From Owenia fusiformis (lineage: Eukaryota; Annelida; Polychaeta; Sabellida; Oweniidae), in the NCBI GenBank assembly GCA_903813345.2, contig CAIIXF020000012.1, positions 17,305,520 through 17,369,519 of the forward strand: 64,000 bases of DNA. The letters run 5' to 3'. A program made the position numbers and the translations under genes. The notes beneath the pieces are model-generated. The model was not told the DNA's origin. It saw only the letters and a list, made by a program, of their open reading frames with translations, and ran no database searches. Shown here piece by piece: positions 20,109 to 32,902 of the stretch (position 1 is its first letter; the number at the start of each line of letters is the position of its first letter).

Positions 20109-22765
20109 GGGGTCGTTTCCAAAAATGTCGTAGACTTACGATATCGTAACTTCAATTGTGTTTTCACGACAAGTAAAAAATTCCCGTTTCCAGAAATTTG
20201 TCGTAAACCTACGACAAACTACTATGTCGTACACCTATCGTAGAAAGACAATAGCTATCGTGTGAAACCCACGACACCCCCTTGGGGTGTCGTAAGGTTG
20301 TCGTAGAGCAATATTTGAGTTATTTGTGGGGTTTTAATTATCTCATAGATTATGTCATAATTTACGTTGGCTTATGCAACGCTGTCACTTGACAGATAGC
20401 TGAAGAAATTGCGGTTTCCACGCCCTCCAATACATAATAAGGCAAATGGCCATTTCTATGCATTGAAAATTAGAGAAACTGAAGTTCGTTAGCGGCATCA
20501 TCGTTCACATGGTTTTCTCTTTCTGATTTAGGCCTATAAAGGAAACGAAAGATCATATTATTTCTCATGAAGGTTGGTTGAGTTAATTTAAAAAAGGAGC
20601 ATAACAATTTTAAGATCAATATACCTCACCTGACCCAGAGACAACCTTTTTTGAGACAAAAACTGATGCCAATGTCAGGATGCCATCCCCGGGAGACCAT
20701 CAGTGGATTGCTGGCACAAACGCTATGAAGGTCTCATTGCGCAGCTCTAATATTGGATTTTTGACACGCATTTTTGAATTTGTCATTACTCACATAATAT
20801 GTAACCAATCTTTTTTGTACCACTAAGGATATCATTTGGGCTACTGGAGAGAAATTCAAGAATTCGAGTAATTTTATTGCGGAAGAAATATTTGTCAAAA
20901 ATGTCTTATTTTTTGGAACACCCGATATACAGGGCGTATCAAAAAAACGCAACAAGTAGTTATCTCGTAAAATCACAAAACTAGTGATGACTACATCAAT
21001 TTCATTTAATGTACCATAAAGCCATGTCTCTCCTCTTTGCAACGATATGTCATTCATTCACATGTGGTAATGGTTGGGTGAGAAATCCTTCGATTTGCGC
21101 AGTGGGTCAAAATCGGCTTTGCGCCAAGTTTTAGATATTGAAAAAGTCAGTACAAGGGCTAAGTGCCAATGGAAGTTCCCCTGCCTTGAATTGTTGTGAC
21201 TTTTTCTTTTGGAACTATCTCAGGAGCATCTGTGCTCACAATTCCTCCACCGGATATTGCAAAACCTCGAGAAAGATTTGCCCATGGGTTGCTTTTCTTT
21301 GCTTTAACCCATACATGATTCAGGGCTGAACCATGCATGACGTGGACAGATGAGCGCATCTTTATGTGCAAGGAAGTGGTGGCAATTTTTGGGGTATAGG
21401 ATGTATTCTTGCAAGAGTATGAGAATGAACACTTTACTGTCTATGCCATACCTGTCACACCTTCTTCCAATAGCCCCTATGCCCCTCGTACTGACTTTTG
21501 CAATGTTTTAAACTTGGGTCCGAGCTGAATTTTGCCCCACTTTGCAAAATTAATGTTTATTCGGCCAGAGATGACTCTCTGTAAATGAATGGTATTCCAT
21601 TGCAAAGAGGAGTAATTTGGCTTTTGTTACATTGAATTAAAAAAATGCAGTCAGCATTTGTTTTATGCAAAATTATGTATGTTTTCGTCAAATATTGCAT
21701 CGGGCTCCGTACACTGACTTTTGCAATGTTTATAACTTGGCCCGAAGCTAATTTTGGCCCACTTTGCAAATGGAATGATTACTCACCCAACCATGACCAA
21801 ATATCAATGAATGATATATCATAATAGGAGACACATGGCTTTATGGTGCATTGAATGAAATTAATGCTGTTATCATTGGTTTTATGCTTTTCCAAGATAA
21901 CAAACTGTTGCATTTTTTTGATACGCACTGTATTTGTGTTGATTGTAACATAAACTATAGAACTAGTATGTACATGTGGGCTTAATGAATATACCAAGGT
22001 CTTTCTTGGCATTTGGTTCCAGAAACTTTACGAATTGCATTGCTATAGTTCAATATTAATTTCAAAAAGGTTTCGGGAAGAAGTGAGGACGAATACTAAG
22101 CATTGGTATGAATTATCGCTTATTAAAAGATACGTGTGACCTCTAAAAGTTATAGTTTTATAAATTCACTACTTTCGAACAAAAAGTCCTTCAAAAAACA
22201 CTTTTTAAAAAAAAACTTTGATAACATTGGGTAAGACAACAAAATAAGCCAAAGTGGTTTAAACTTTATATGGGACCTTTAAGTTGATTTAGTTCAATCA
22301 GAACAAGTTAAGTTAATTTGGTTCATAATTATTTCTTAGTCATAGAACTCCTGGTGTATGGTGATCATGGAACTGTACCAACGGTGTCTTCCTATTCTTG
22401 CGTTATTTGATGTAAAAATTATCAATGTTGACCGTTTACTAAAACGGGCCTATGATTTCAATTTTAAACAATCCAATAACTTTCAATACAGATAATGACC
22501 CGAGCAATTTATACACGACTACAGGACTAGAACACCATATACATTATACAACTAAAATTTCAAATGAAAATGTCACGTGACGTTCGTATCACTTATCGTG
22601 GAACTTGTCGTAAGTTGCGAATTTCTACGACAGACTTACGATTTTTATGGAAACGGATCTGTCGTAAGTCTACGACAGTCGTAAGTTTGTCGTAACTTTC
22701 ACCATTCCTACGACTGTCGTGGAGTTACGATATCGCAAGTCTACGACATTTCTGGAAACGACCCC
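20109..22765 (+). mobile_element. Harbinger-like element inserted in a coding exon
   Basis: Inverted ends begin GGGGTCGTTTCCA(A/G)AAATG and continue TCGTAGACTT(A/G)CGATATCGT. CAG occurs on both sides (20,106-20,108 and 22,766-22,768). A 3-bp CWG duplication and GGG-type tips are known for PIF/Harbinger elements. Subterminal regions are full of short palindromes such as TCGTAGACTTACGA. No transposase or Myb-like gene is seen. Removal of the element and one CAG restores the host reading frame. It contains a nested Tc1/mariner-type element. Confidence 0.75.
20930..21930 (+). mobile_element. Tc1/mariner-type element nested in the Harbinger element
   Basis: Left tip CAGGGCGTATCAAAAAAACG, right tip complement CAGTGCGTATCAAAAAAATG, with TA on both sides (20,928 and 21,931). 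Long subterminal inverted segments (AATGGTTGGGTGAG near 21,069 and its complement near 21,781) fill much of the 1-kb element. No intact transposase frame is seen; short frames inside are broken. Confidence 0.65.
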
Positions 22766-23673
22766 CAGGGTAACACAACTGTGTGACATTTGAGTCTTCT
22801 TGAGAAGGGACGTGGTTAATTGATACGTTTAACCTGACAAAGATTCCTGCGACTAAAATGACCACATTCATCAGCAAAACAAGACCACGCCTTAGGATCA
22901 ACTGTTTCACACTTAGTCTTTTGTAATTAATTAACTTAATGTCAGGCCTTGGATCAACGCTTGCATGATGGTCAACTTTTTGGCTACTTGACATTTGACG
23001 CTCAATGGCCGTCACAGGGTCTTCAATATCTGTATCATTTTTAGAGAATGAGTACCTAGTTGCAGGTCGACCAGACAGAATAGGAGAGCCACCCTTTTTC
23101 AAATATCCATTTGTTTGCTTGCGATATCCGTTTTGGGACTTATGATATCCATTTGGTTGTGCATTTTGGTCAATGTTTGTTTCTGTAATGGGTCCGTTGT
23201 ATTGTGTTGGGTAGTCCTTCTGTTTAGAGTATACGATTTGTTCAGTAGCACTTTCATTTGTTTGTTTGTGGTAAGTGCCATATCCATTAGATATCTTAAC
23301 GCTTTCTCATGTCTGGTCTTTGTTGTATCTGTTTCCCAATTCCTCATGATGTAATAGACCTGAAAAGATATACTTGGTTTTGAATGATTCTTTATTCCTG
23401 CTTACATGTATGAATGTTGTCAAGTTGCCTTGTATGATGTATATTTGTAAGCTGTATATTTTAAAATGATTTGGATGGAAGAGAATTGTATAAAAAATGG
23501 CATATTGCAAATACACATTAAGGACCAATGAAGACAGTTATGAACACTATTTAATATACAAATAACATGTTTATATGTAATATAAAGTTTATCTTACTTT
23601 GTTTTTCTTCTGGCAGCTCAGGCTGTTTTTTGTTCAATTCATCATTATCCCAAATCCCTGCTCTTATCCTAGC

Positions 23674-24664
23674 CTAAAACAAAGTTATATATAAGGCATT
23701 AACATGAAAAATGTCATCACCTGCCATTTGTTACAAACGCCAAACTCAGAACACCAACTGCCCCACACTTTCCACAAAAAAAGTTGAAGACTATGACAAT
23801 ATCTCAGCACTTGTGGTAGTGATATTATATTATTCCATATCATTTTATTGTATACCATATGACATCATTTTATATTCTAATGATTGTACTGCTTCATTAT
23901 TGTCTAAGATAATTATAATGAATTCACGGGACACTATATAGTCTTCCTTTTAAACTTTAGTGGTTGGATGGAGACTTGTTTCCCCATCCCGTACACTAGT
24001 AAATTTGTAAATGTTAAATATTTGATTTAGGGAGGTATTTGCAATCCAACTCTGATGATACAAGACTAGTCAGCCAAGACTAAATTATGAACGTATTTAT
24101 CATTTAGACTATTGAGTTCATTAAATTATAATTCCATAGATATTACATTTGATCCTGTCAACAACTTCATGGTATTAATTGGCATGGTATGTAATCAGAG
24201 AGACGGTTTAAATAGTTGTTTAGACTAATGATAAAGTATTAGGGAAAATCTTAATTCAAAGTTTTTGTTCTCTAGCAATCCAGAGCAAACCACTCGCCGG
24301 GCAAGCATTCTTTAAAAACGTGAAGTTTTCACCATGTTGAGCAGTTTTGAAAATTGTCCAATTTGAACCATTGCCTTGTATATTTTTATAACTGTCCCCC
24401 CACCTTGACATTCGAGTGTAATGGTTTTACAAAATAGTTCATGTCAAGAAGGGGGAGGGTGAGTGTGGGGAACAATCACTGACTGTAAACTTTCAACTAA
24501 TTAGTATAGTAAGTTAGGTGATAATTCAAGGGAGATGATTTTCCATAGACTTTTTTCAATTGGGCCATGGGCACAAACAAATCCAATGTTTTTGAGCATT
24601 CAAATACCGGCTTAGACAACTTTGGGTTATCTGGGTTATCTGAAGGCAAATTTTGGGTCAAGTG
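23674..24664. other. Non-genic up to the scaffold gap
   Basis: AT-rich with no convincing exon on either strand. Upstream exons of the broken membrane-protein gene would be expected here or beyond the gap. Confidence 0.4.
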
Positions 24665-25164
24665 NNNNNNNNNNNNNNNNNNNNNNNNNNNNNNNNNNNN
24701 NNNNNNNNNNNNNNNNNNNNNNNNNNNNNNNNNNNNNNNNNNNNNNNNNNNNNNNNNNNNNNNNNNNNNNNNNNNNNNNNNNNNNNNNNNNNNNNNNNNN
24801 NNNNNNNNNNNNNNNNNNNNNNNNNNNNNNNNNNNNNNNNNNNNNNNNNNNNNNNNNNNNNNNNNNNNNNNNNNNNNNNNNNNNNNNNNNNNNNNNNNNN
24901 NNNNNNNNNNNNNNNNNNNNNNNNNNNNNNNNNNNNNNNNNNNNNNNNNNNNNNNNNNNNNNNNNNNNNNNNNNNNNNNNNNNNNNNNNNNNNNNNNNNN
25001 NNNNNNNNNNNNNNNNNNNNNNNNNNNNNNNNNNNNNNNNNNNNNNNNNNNNNNNNNNNNNNNNNNNNNNNNNNNNNNNNNNNNNNNNNNNNNNNNNNNN
25101 NNNNNNNNNNNNNNNNNNNNNNNNNNNNNNNNNNNNNNNNNNNNNNNNNNNNNNNNNNNNNNNN
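24665..25164. other. Scaffold gap, 500 N
   Basis: Exactly 500 N, a placeholder size. The true distance and even the adjacency of the flanks are uncertain. Open frames running through the N are artefacts. Confidence 0.99.
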
Positions 25165-25534
25165 GGAGATATCCGGAATTGAACAAAGTAGCGAACGTTG
25201 CGATCTTTCAACTTTAGTTTTTGTTGTTTTTCACCATTTTATGTGTAGTGTTTTCATTTAAGAGGCGGTCATATTTGAATGCATCATTTCAGGTCTATAG
25301 GAATCAATAGATCAATAAGCAGACTAAAAATTCAAATTAAGCAGTTTCGTTCTTGCCTTACAAGGCCTGTTTGGCACGAAAAACAATTTAGCAGTTTCGT
25401 TCATTGCGTAATTGGGCCTTCTATAATCAGTAGCAAATGCTCGCAAAACATTTTCAAAAATATTTACTACCGTTTTCCAATGAAGACATGGTTGGGTGAC
25501 ACATCATTTAGTTACATGATCGATACATTCTTAG

Positions 25535-25595
25535 TCACGTGATCAGACAAATGTCGCGTGATCAGACACATGACACATGATCAGTCACATGAGCT
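25535..25595 (+). repeat. Short ATGATCAG-type tandem repeat
   Basis: About three diverged 20-base copies of a CACGTGATCAGACA-like unit. Apart from this, 25,165-25,978 shows no gene. Confidence 0.5.
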
Positions 25596-25978
25596 TTTCA
25601 AAATTTCCCAAAATTCTGCTATTAAGATCAAGATCGATATGCTGTTGCCTTCAGTGTCGTGTTTGGCTGCGTTCCACAATGTAACCTAGTCCGATGGATG
25701 ACTAATAGAACAAGCTGGTAAGTAGACACTTGGTTACATCACATTCTTTCGTTATTTTAACCATACTGATTCACAGAATAAAAAAATGAGTGTATGTCAC
25801 TCGAGTTGATGTTGATTTTGAAGCACGGTTGAAGGAAGTCCTCCCATCACACCCCATTCTCTTATACGTCGTAACACCGGAAGTGTACGACGTTATGCCC
25901 GATATTTTCGGCGGGAGATTTGTAAGTACTCATTTATTTTGACATTATCTATGACGTTTTGACAGAATAGGGTCCCGG

Positions 25979-26642
25979 CACGGATAGTGGGAAGACCTCC
26001 ATATATTACTTATATTATTTCTCAGGTAATGCAGCTTCCATCCAAAATAAAAAATATGTATTTTTAAAATAAATTATTTGTCTAGTTTTCGTTAAACAAA
26101 TATCCTGAGACACATAGGGCCAGTAGAAAACACTAAACAGAAAAATAAAAAAAATATTCATACCTCCAAATCTGCTTTATTGGTCAGTTAATGCACCAAA
26201 TCATAATGGTTGTTCAAAATAAAAATTTAAGGGGACAGAGCGCCTTATCTCGCGAGAATAAAGCAAATCACTCAAAGGCGCATGATTTTTCGACCAATCA
26301 AATAGCTTGAAATTTACCAAACCATTTCGTCCAGTGTTTCACAACCCATGACACATGCACAGTAGAAATTGTCAATTTACTGAGTGGACCTTTCAATGGC
26401 CTGGAGAAATTTTACTCATGAGAATTGATGATTACTGAACACATATAGGCATAAGAGGTGAACGACCCATTTATTTTTGCGTATAAATGTTTCAAGAATA
26501 GCATGATATCAAATAATCTGTACATTATGCTACGATTCATTCAAAAATTGAATCTAGAGGACAGGTGACCATATTTTTTAAATTTTTATTAACATTACCT
26601 GGTGTTAATACCTCCTAGATGGAGGACTTCCCACTATCCGTG
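25979..26642 (+). mobile_element. 664-bp MITE, CACGGATAG tips, 8-bp GGTCCCGG duplication
   Basis: Left end CACGGATAGTGGGAAGACCT, right complement CACGGATAGTGGGAAGTCCT, flanked on both sides by GGTCCCGG (25,971-25,978 and 26,643-26,650). An 8-bp, GC-rich duplication is seen in the hAT and P superfamilies; the tip alone does not decide. The interior is non-coding. Confidence 0.8.
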
Positions 26643-26764
26643 GGTCCCGGGAATATTGTCCTTTCCCTTTCGTAGAAACATTGACCCACATGCTATCTAT
26701 TGCAAGACTTATGCCTGGCACAACCGTCAATATGTTATTAAGTGTTTTAAGTTTCGCAAGGATC

Positions 26765-27335
26765 TTGCCATGACCGTGGTATTGTTATCGTGAAAGCCTG
26801 GTATAACCGTGACAATGCTATATTATATTGCATGGCCTGTCATGACCGTGGTAATGTTAAAACCCCATATGACCGTGACAATGGTTGCAAGGCTGTCACG
26901 ACCGTGATAATGTTAAAGCCTGTCATGACTGTGGTAAGGTTAAAGCCTGATATGACCGTGACAATGCTATAATACATTCCACAGCCTGTCATGACCTTGG
27001 TAATGTTAAAGCCTAATATGACCGTGACAATGCTATATTATATTGCAAGGCCTGTCATGACCATGGTAATGTTAAAGTCTAATATGACCGTGACAATGCT
27101 ATATTATATTGCAAGGCCTGTCATGACCATGGTAATGTTAAAGTCTAATATGACCGTGACAATGCTATATTATATTCCACAGCCTGTCATGACCTTGACC
27201 GTGACAATGCTATATTATATTGCAAGGCCTGTCATGACCGTGGTAATGTTAAAGTCTTATATGACTGTGGCAATGGTTGCAAGACCTCTCATGACCGTGG
27301 TAATGTTAAAACCCTGATATGACCGTGACAATGTT
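26765..27335 (+). repeat. Minisatellite of ATGACCGTG units
   Basis: A 22-base motif of the form ATGACCGTG(G/A)(T/C)AATG recurs about 20 times, partly organised as a 66-base unit ending GCTATATTATATTGCAAGGC. The repeated Met-Thr-Val frames through it are by-products. Confidence 0.85.
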
Positions 27336-27766
27336 CACGTTCTTGACTGAGATTAGAATCATAGTTTGTGGAAATGAATTATGAATTTAAGTAGTAGTAC
27401 ATGTAGTTATAGTCTAGATTTACATATTTAAGGTAGATAAACGATGAAATTTTTCATCACAGTATTCTCATACGAACATTACTTGAGTAAAATATGTTGA
27501 GATCCGATGACAAAATTGAGAGCGAATGAGCATAACGGGTCTTTCAACTTTGCACATTTTCGATCATTCAAAATATATAACTTCATATGTTTACCGTCTT
27601 GGTAGATACAAAATAACACATACCAAAGTCATTGGGATTATGAGCATAGTCAAATAGAAGTGATGATATTATCAACAATGAAATGATTTCAATGTTTTAA
27701 AGAACTTTGCAGGACACAGACGTTGACTAGTTATATCATATTATTACCACCTTGCCGGGCCAGTTT

Positions 27767-28189
27767 CAGGCCTGTCAACTGTCCCGCAATTTGCGTATTT
27801 GTCACGCATTTGCTGAAGAATTTGAAGTCACGCCAGTTATTTTTGCGTGACAGAAAATGTCACGCAAATACGCATTGTACCTGGTAATTGTCAAGCAGAA
27901 ATATTTCTGTAGAAAAATGTCTAAAAAAGATCGTCTACACAGCAAAAATACGAACGCCGGAAAAAAATGTACGCATTTCGTTCGGACTTTTCACGCGAAT
28001 TACGTATATGTCACGCATTCCGTTCGAAATTTTTCGTACCTACCTACTAAGATGTAATAAAATTTAAACCAAGGTGTTCAAAATTTGGATCAAGGTGTCC
28101 AGATTTGGACCAAGGTGTCCACATTTTGAGGGGAGGTGTTCAACATTTCCAAGTCACTCATGTTAGGTGTTCCCAAGTTGACAGGCCTG
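27767..28189 (+). mobile_element. 423-bp MITE, CAGGCCTGTCAAC tips
   Basis: CAGGCCTGTCAACT at the left, AGTTGACAGGCCTG at the right. CAGTT flanks both ends, with one extra T on the left. The interior has several GTCACGCA(A/T)(A/T)T inverted pieces and three AAGGTGT(C/T)CA repeats. Non-coding. Confidence 0.55.
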
Positions 28190-30300
28190 CAGTTCTAGGG
28201 GTTTAAGTGCGAGTTTAGAAGGTGTTCATTTTACTATGTCGACCTGAGCAATATGTGACGTCATAGTGGTGGTCAAGAATGCATTTCAGACCGGTTGAGA
28301 ATGCAATTCTCGATCGGCAATTTTCCCCGGGAAATTAGATATCGTTCAGTGCGTAAGATTTTCTTGCTGTTTCAATCCTGGTCGTTGACTGTGGTAATAA
28401 TACTAATAACGTCATTTCTGCAAGCAATATAGTGAAATGTTGGACCTTCGGAAATGACATTATTGTACTATTAACAGGAATTTTTGTGATATACTTCATT
28501 GCCTGTTGTTACCCATCTGAAATCCTCCACCCATTTAGCGAGAAACTGCCTCACTACAGGCATTTTATTGAATTTTATTTTATTTGAATTTTATTTGACG
28601 TTTTCAAAAGCTTCCCGCCACAAACATGGCAACTTCCGGGAGATACACTCACGCCAACTATAAAACTGAATAAAAATCTTGAATCCCGGGAATCTATCTT
28701 GAAAAGCTGTTTCGTTCATTGCGTAGGAAGGAGGCTCGATTGCGCTGAACGAAATGTTAGATTTCCGGAATTAGCAAAATTATAAATTTGATCAATCACG
28801 TATTTTCACGTATATGGATCAATTTAACCAAGTACCAAGCGGGAATTTGGCATGTGAAACAAACGTGCATCAGAAAGACTGGGTAGACAATGAATATTTG
28901 CGTCAGAGTTGCAAAAATGTGAGTTAAAAACGTAAAAAATTGCGTTAACGCCACCTCTGTATATGATCATCTGAAAGCTTACTCACTTATCGGGTTTTAC
29001 TCATGGTATAGTAGGAATACTCAGGTGGTAGCATTGGGTCCTATAGAATCATACTCGTGGTATAATCGGGTCATTTTCAACTTTCACCGGTGATTTCAAT
29101 GACATGCAACGTATGGCAGTAAAACAAATGTGATATATTTGCACCTATTGTATCTTTTAATCAAATGGAGTAAATACAGCCATGGTTCTTACTTATTTAA
29201 GATGTAAAACATCATTCTAATATTTAGAAGTTGAATTTAGCGATTTGATAGTAAATATATTGCATAAAGTACTCATTATTCTGCAAACATGAGTGCCTGG
29301 AACAACAACTATATCTGTTACAAACAATTCTGTGTTTTATCTATTTCTCATATTGAGAAATTCAATATATAAACAGGAGTTTATTAACCTATCCCCTACA
29401 TTTTCAGACATCTTCGGGTCTTTGCTCCATGATAGGTTGTTTATACATGGGTAGACTTTCCCCTCGTGTCTAGTATCACTACGTTTCAACATTTCGTCTG
29501 AACACAGTCTAAAACTTCTCAAACCTTCTAGAAAGCAAAACAATTTCTTGAAAAAAAAGATAATTTTTCACGAAAACCATCATACATTTACTTTCTACAA
29601 AGTTAGCCCTATCATCTTGGAGTATAATTTTTATATATCATCTAGACACTCCAGTTTCCCAATTCAATTAAAGAATTCCGAAAAATTAATTTTTCTTAGA
29701 AAGTATACGACGTTAAGGAAGTTACGACATTCACCTATCCTTCAAGATTGGTCCTTCCCTGCTTTCATAGCAGTTCATGGAAATGCAATGGATTACTCTT
29801 GGGCCAAGGATACGTTCAACATGACATTGTGAAATTCTCCCCAAAGTCAATCATGTTACCAACCCCCAAAGCATAACCACGTCGAAAAGAAAGTTTTCTC
29901 AGTCAGCATATGAATCAAATAAGTCTATTGAGTTGAAGTCGCCACTTTCAAAGTTAAATGTTGCCAAATTTGCTTAAATTTGGTCAAAGAACATTGAAGG
30001 GAATACTAGTAATCTTTTATTTGGCCCATTCTTTTCAAAGATCCATTTACGAGTAAATCCCTAAATAAATTTTACGTTTTAACCACCCAGAATAGTCAGC
30101 AAAATAAATAGCTCAAGGCCATAACAGAGCACAAAGTTTATAGTAATATTATTGTCATACCTAACCATTGACAACGTACAGTGACAAAATTTATGGTTGT
30201 ACACTTTAGCTGTACATTGTCATGTTTGAAGCAAAAATTAAATTGTGATAGGTTTTAAAAATATAATCTAAAGAAATATAAAGTAGAATTTCATTTTTTA
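28190..30300. other. Non-genic stretch
   Basis: Mixed AT-rich DNA. A 94-codon frame at 29,548-29,832 has no recognisable features. No exon with good splice sites was identified on either strand. Confidence 0.4.
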
Positions 30301-32292
30301 TTTCATGTGCATGCTTTTGGCAAGACTTAATTTTCCAATTATGTTAATAGATTCTCGCGCAGTGCTCAAATTTTTTTCTAGGCAATTCCACCTGCATAAT
30401 TGACCATTGGAAATTGTTCACATGGACATGGGTGGAATTACCTAGAAAAAACTCATGCTCTGAGAAGTTACAATTAAAAAGTTTTTATGTCACCACCAAA
30501 AGTGGTGACATATTGTTATGGTCTCCGTTTTTTTGCGATTTTATGTCACCACCAGAAGTGGTGACATATTGTTATGGTCTCCGTTTTTTTGCGACGGTGG
30601 TTGGAGGTTGGCGTCTGGCGTCCGGCATCCGGCGTCTGTAACAATTTCTTACAACTTCCTATAACTTAACAAATACTGTTTAGATTGGCTTCAATTTTTT
30701 TCTAAATCATCTACATGTTCTCAGAAGTTCAAATCTGACTTTAGATTTGACATTTGACCTTCAATGACCTTCTCAAGGTCAAAAAGGTCTTTTTTCAACT
30801 TGCTTCACATTGACTAAATTTTTTTTCAAAATCATCTACATGTTCTCAGAAATTCAAATCTGACTTTAGATTTGACATTTGACCTTCAAATCTGACTTTA
30901 GATTTGACATTTGACCTTCAATGACCTTCTCAAGGTCAAAAAAGGTCAAAAAGGTCTGTTTTCAACTTGCTTCAAATTGACAAATTTTTTTTTTCAAAAT
31001 CATCTACGTGTTCTCAGAAGTTCAAATCTGACTTTAGATTTGACATTTGACCTTCAATGACCTTCTCAAGGTCAAAAAGGTCTTTTTTCAACTTGCTTCA
31101 CATTGACTAAATTTTTTTAAAATCATCTACATGTTCTCAGAAATTCAAATCTGACTTTAGATTTGACATTTGACCTTCAAATCTGACTTTAGATTTGACA
31201 TTTGACCTTCAATGACCTTCTCAAGGTCAAAAAGGTCAAAAAGGTCTGTTCTCAACTTGCTTCAAATTGACTAAATTTTTTTTCAAAATCATCTACGTGT
31301 TCTCAGAAATTCAAATCTGTCTTAAGATTTGACATTTGACCTTCAATGACCTTCTCAAGGTCAAAAAAGGTCAAAAAGGTCTGTTTTCAACTTGCTTCAA
31401 ATTGACTAAAAAAAATTTTCAAAATCATCTACGTGTTCTCAGAAATTCAAATCTGACTTTAGATTTGACTTAAGATTTGACATTTGACCTTCAATGACCT
31501 TTTCAAAAAAGGTCAAAAAGGTCTTTTTTCAACTTGCTTCAAATTGACTACATTTTTTTTCAAAATCATCTACATGTTCTCAGAAATTCAAATCTGACTT
31601 TAGATTTGACATTTGACCTTCAATGACCTTGTCAAGGTCAAAAAAGGTCAAAAAGGTCTTTTTTAACTTGCTTCAAATTGACTAATTTTTTTTTTCAAAA
31701 TCATCTACATGTTCTCAGAAATTCAAATCTGACTTGACATTTGACCTATAATGACCTTCTCAAGGTAAAAAAAGGTCAAAAAGGTCTGTTTTCAACTTGC
31801 TTCAAATTGACCAAATGTTTTTTTCAAAATCATCTACATCTTTTCAGAAGTTCAAATTTGACTTTACAAGTTCTCAGAAGTTCAAATCTGACTTTAGATT
31901 TGACCTTCAATGACCTTCTCAAGGTCAAAAAGGTCTTTTTTCAACTTGCTTCAAATTGACTAATTTTTTTCAAATCATCTACATGTTCTCAGAAGTTCAA
32001 ATCTGACTTTAGATTTGACATTTGACCTTCAATGACCTTTTCAAGGTCAAAAAGGTCTTTTTTCAACTTGCTTCAAATTTACTTAATTTTTTTTTCAAAA
32101 TCATCTACATGTTCTCAGATGTTCAAATCTGACTTTACATTTGACATTTGACCTTCAATGACCTTCTCAATGTCAAAAAAAGTCAAAGAGGTATTTTTTC
32201 AACTTGCTTTAAATTGACCAAATTGTTTTAGGTGGTGACATTTTGTCATGTTAATGCCTTGTTTAAGTCTTGCCAAGAGCATGCACATGAAA
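30301..32292 (+). mobile_element. Foldback element with 30-bp TIRs enclosing a tandem array
   Basis: TTTCATGTGCATGCTTTTGG at 30,301 and the complement of its 30-base extension at 32,263-32,292 match with one difference. Inside, in order: an inverted repeat around 30,355-30,455; two 57-bp copies of a unit starting TATGTCACCACC, each a small GTCACCACC/GGTGGTGAC-type hairpin (30,486 and 30,543); then the tandem array of the next entry; and a closing GGTGGTGACATTTTGTCATG near 32,231. No coding sequence. Target duplication not clear. Confidence 0.6.
30715..32230 (+). repeat. About 120-150-bp tandem array inside the foldback element
   Basis: Roughly eleven units containing TTCAAATCTGACTTTAGATT, TGACCTTCAATGACCTTCTC, AAGGTCAAAAAGGTC and CTTGCTTCAAATTGAC. 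Units vary because a 38-base internal segment is itself duplicated in some. Each unit contains many TGACCTT/AAGGTCA half-sites, as seen in nuclear-receptor response elements; this may be chance. Confidence 0.85.
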
Positions 32293-32735
32293 TCAAACAT
32301 GAAATACTTCATCATATTCCCAGTCATACTCTTTAATTGTATCATTGATCTCGGATACGGTTTTATCATTTGCCGTAAAGCATTCCAACTGAAATCTATT
32401 ACCTTTATAAAGGACCAGGTATAGTATGGCATGTGATTTTTGGAAAGGTCATTTCTGACACCATGAGTACTTTCTTGTCATAGATACAGTGGTTTTATAA
32501 AGACAATATGTTTTCTTTCAAGTGAAGTCCCCATAATTATAAAGATATCAATCCAACTCTCTGAAATATTATGGATTAGGACCCCTCCTTGTCACTTTTT
32601 GAAATATGTTAGTCTTATTTCCTAAAAAGAGGATCTAGTTTTTCTCAATTTAAATATATCAAAAGTTTCTTCTGCACTATATTAACAACTTCTGAAAAAG
32701 GGCTGCACTATATTAAAGATTCTCGCAATCTTTAT

Positions 32736-32776
32736 CCAATCAGCGTTTGCGAGTGTGTCGGCTCACATATAAAAGG
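32736..32776 (+). promoter_or_regulatory. CCAAT and TATA core promoter candidate
   Basis: CCAAT at 32,736-32,740 and TATAAAAGG at 32,768-32,776. The spacing suits a focused promoter. Just upstream is a palindrome, AAAGATT-CTCGC-AATCTTT. The transcript it would drive is unknown; it could be a first, non-coding exon of RPAIN or the short frame at 32,903. Confidence 0.4.
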
Positions 32777-32902
32777 CGAATCCAACTCAAATCCATGCAG
32801 GGGTGTATGAGGTACTCGAATAGGAAAGAGCTCATGAAATCTGAATTTATATGCACATGGTCAATGTTTACACATGTTTGGAGTTATTGAAGAAAATGTG
32901 AT

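Larger units (their letters stand above)
19614..23673 (-). pseudogene. Membrane-protein gene broken by a stop codon and a transposon
   Basis: Exon 23,673-23,598 (ARIRAGIWDNDELNKKQPEL at its start) has AG and GT flanks. Its single left-over base joins the next exon, starting at 23,359, in frame. That exon reads SLLHHEELGNRYNKDQT, then an in-frame TGA (23,309-23,307), and continues open through ISNGYGTYHKQTN, NGY-type repeats (QPNGYHKSQNGYRKQTNGY) and one membrane segment (GLVLLMNVVILVAGIFVRL). It ends in an N-glycosylation-rich segment up to CYP at 22,769. A 2.66-kb Harbinger-like element interrupts the codon; beyond it the frame resumes exactly (DGTVFNGTEGVNVTMIPCF). A possible 52-base intron (19,890-19,839) leads to a second membrane segment (VYWFSILLVVFLAVLSCFAV) and a stop at 19,614. 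The family is not recognised. The TGA could be a CGA mutation or a sequencing error. Upstream exons were not found. Confidence 0.6.

Noticed and set aside
24497-25261. Long ORFs on both strands near 24.6-25.2 kb
   Set aside because: They consist almost entirely of translated N from the 500-base gap.
26790-27317. Met-Thr-Val-rich ORFs
   Set aside because: By-products of the ATGACCGTG minisatellite.
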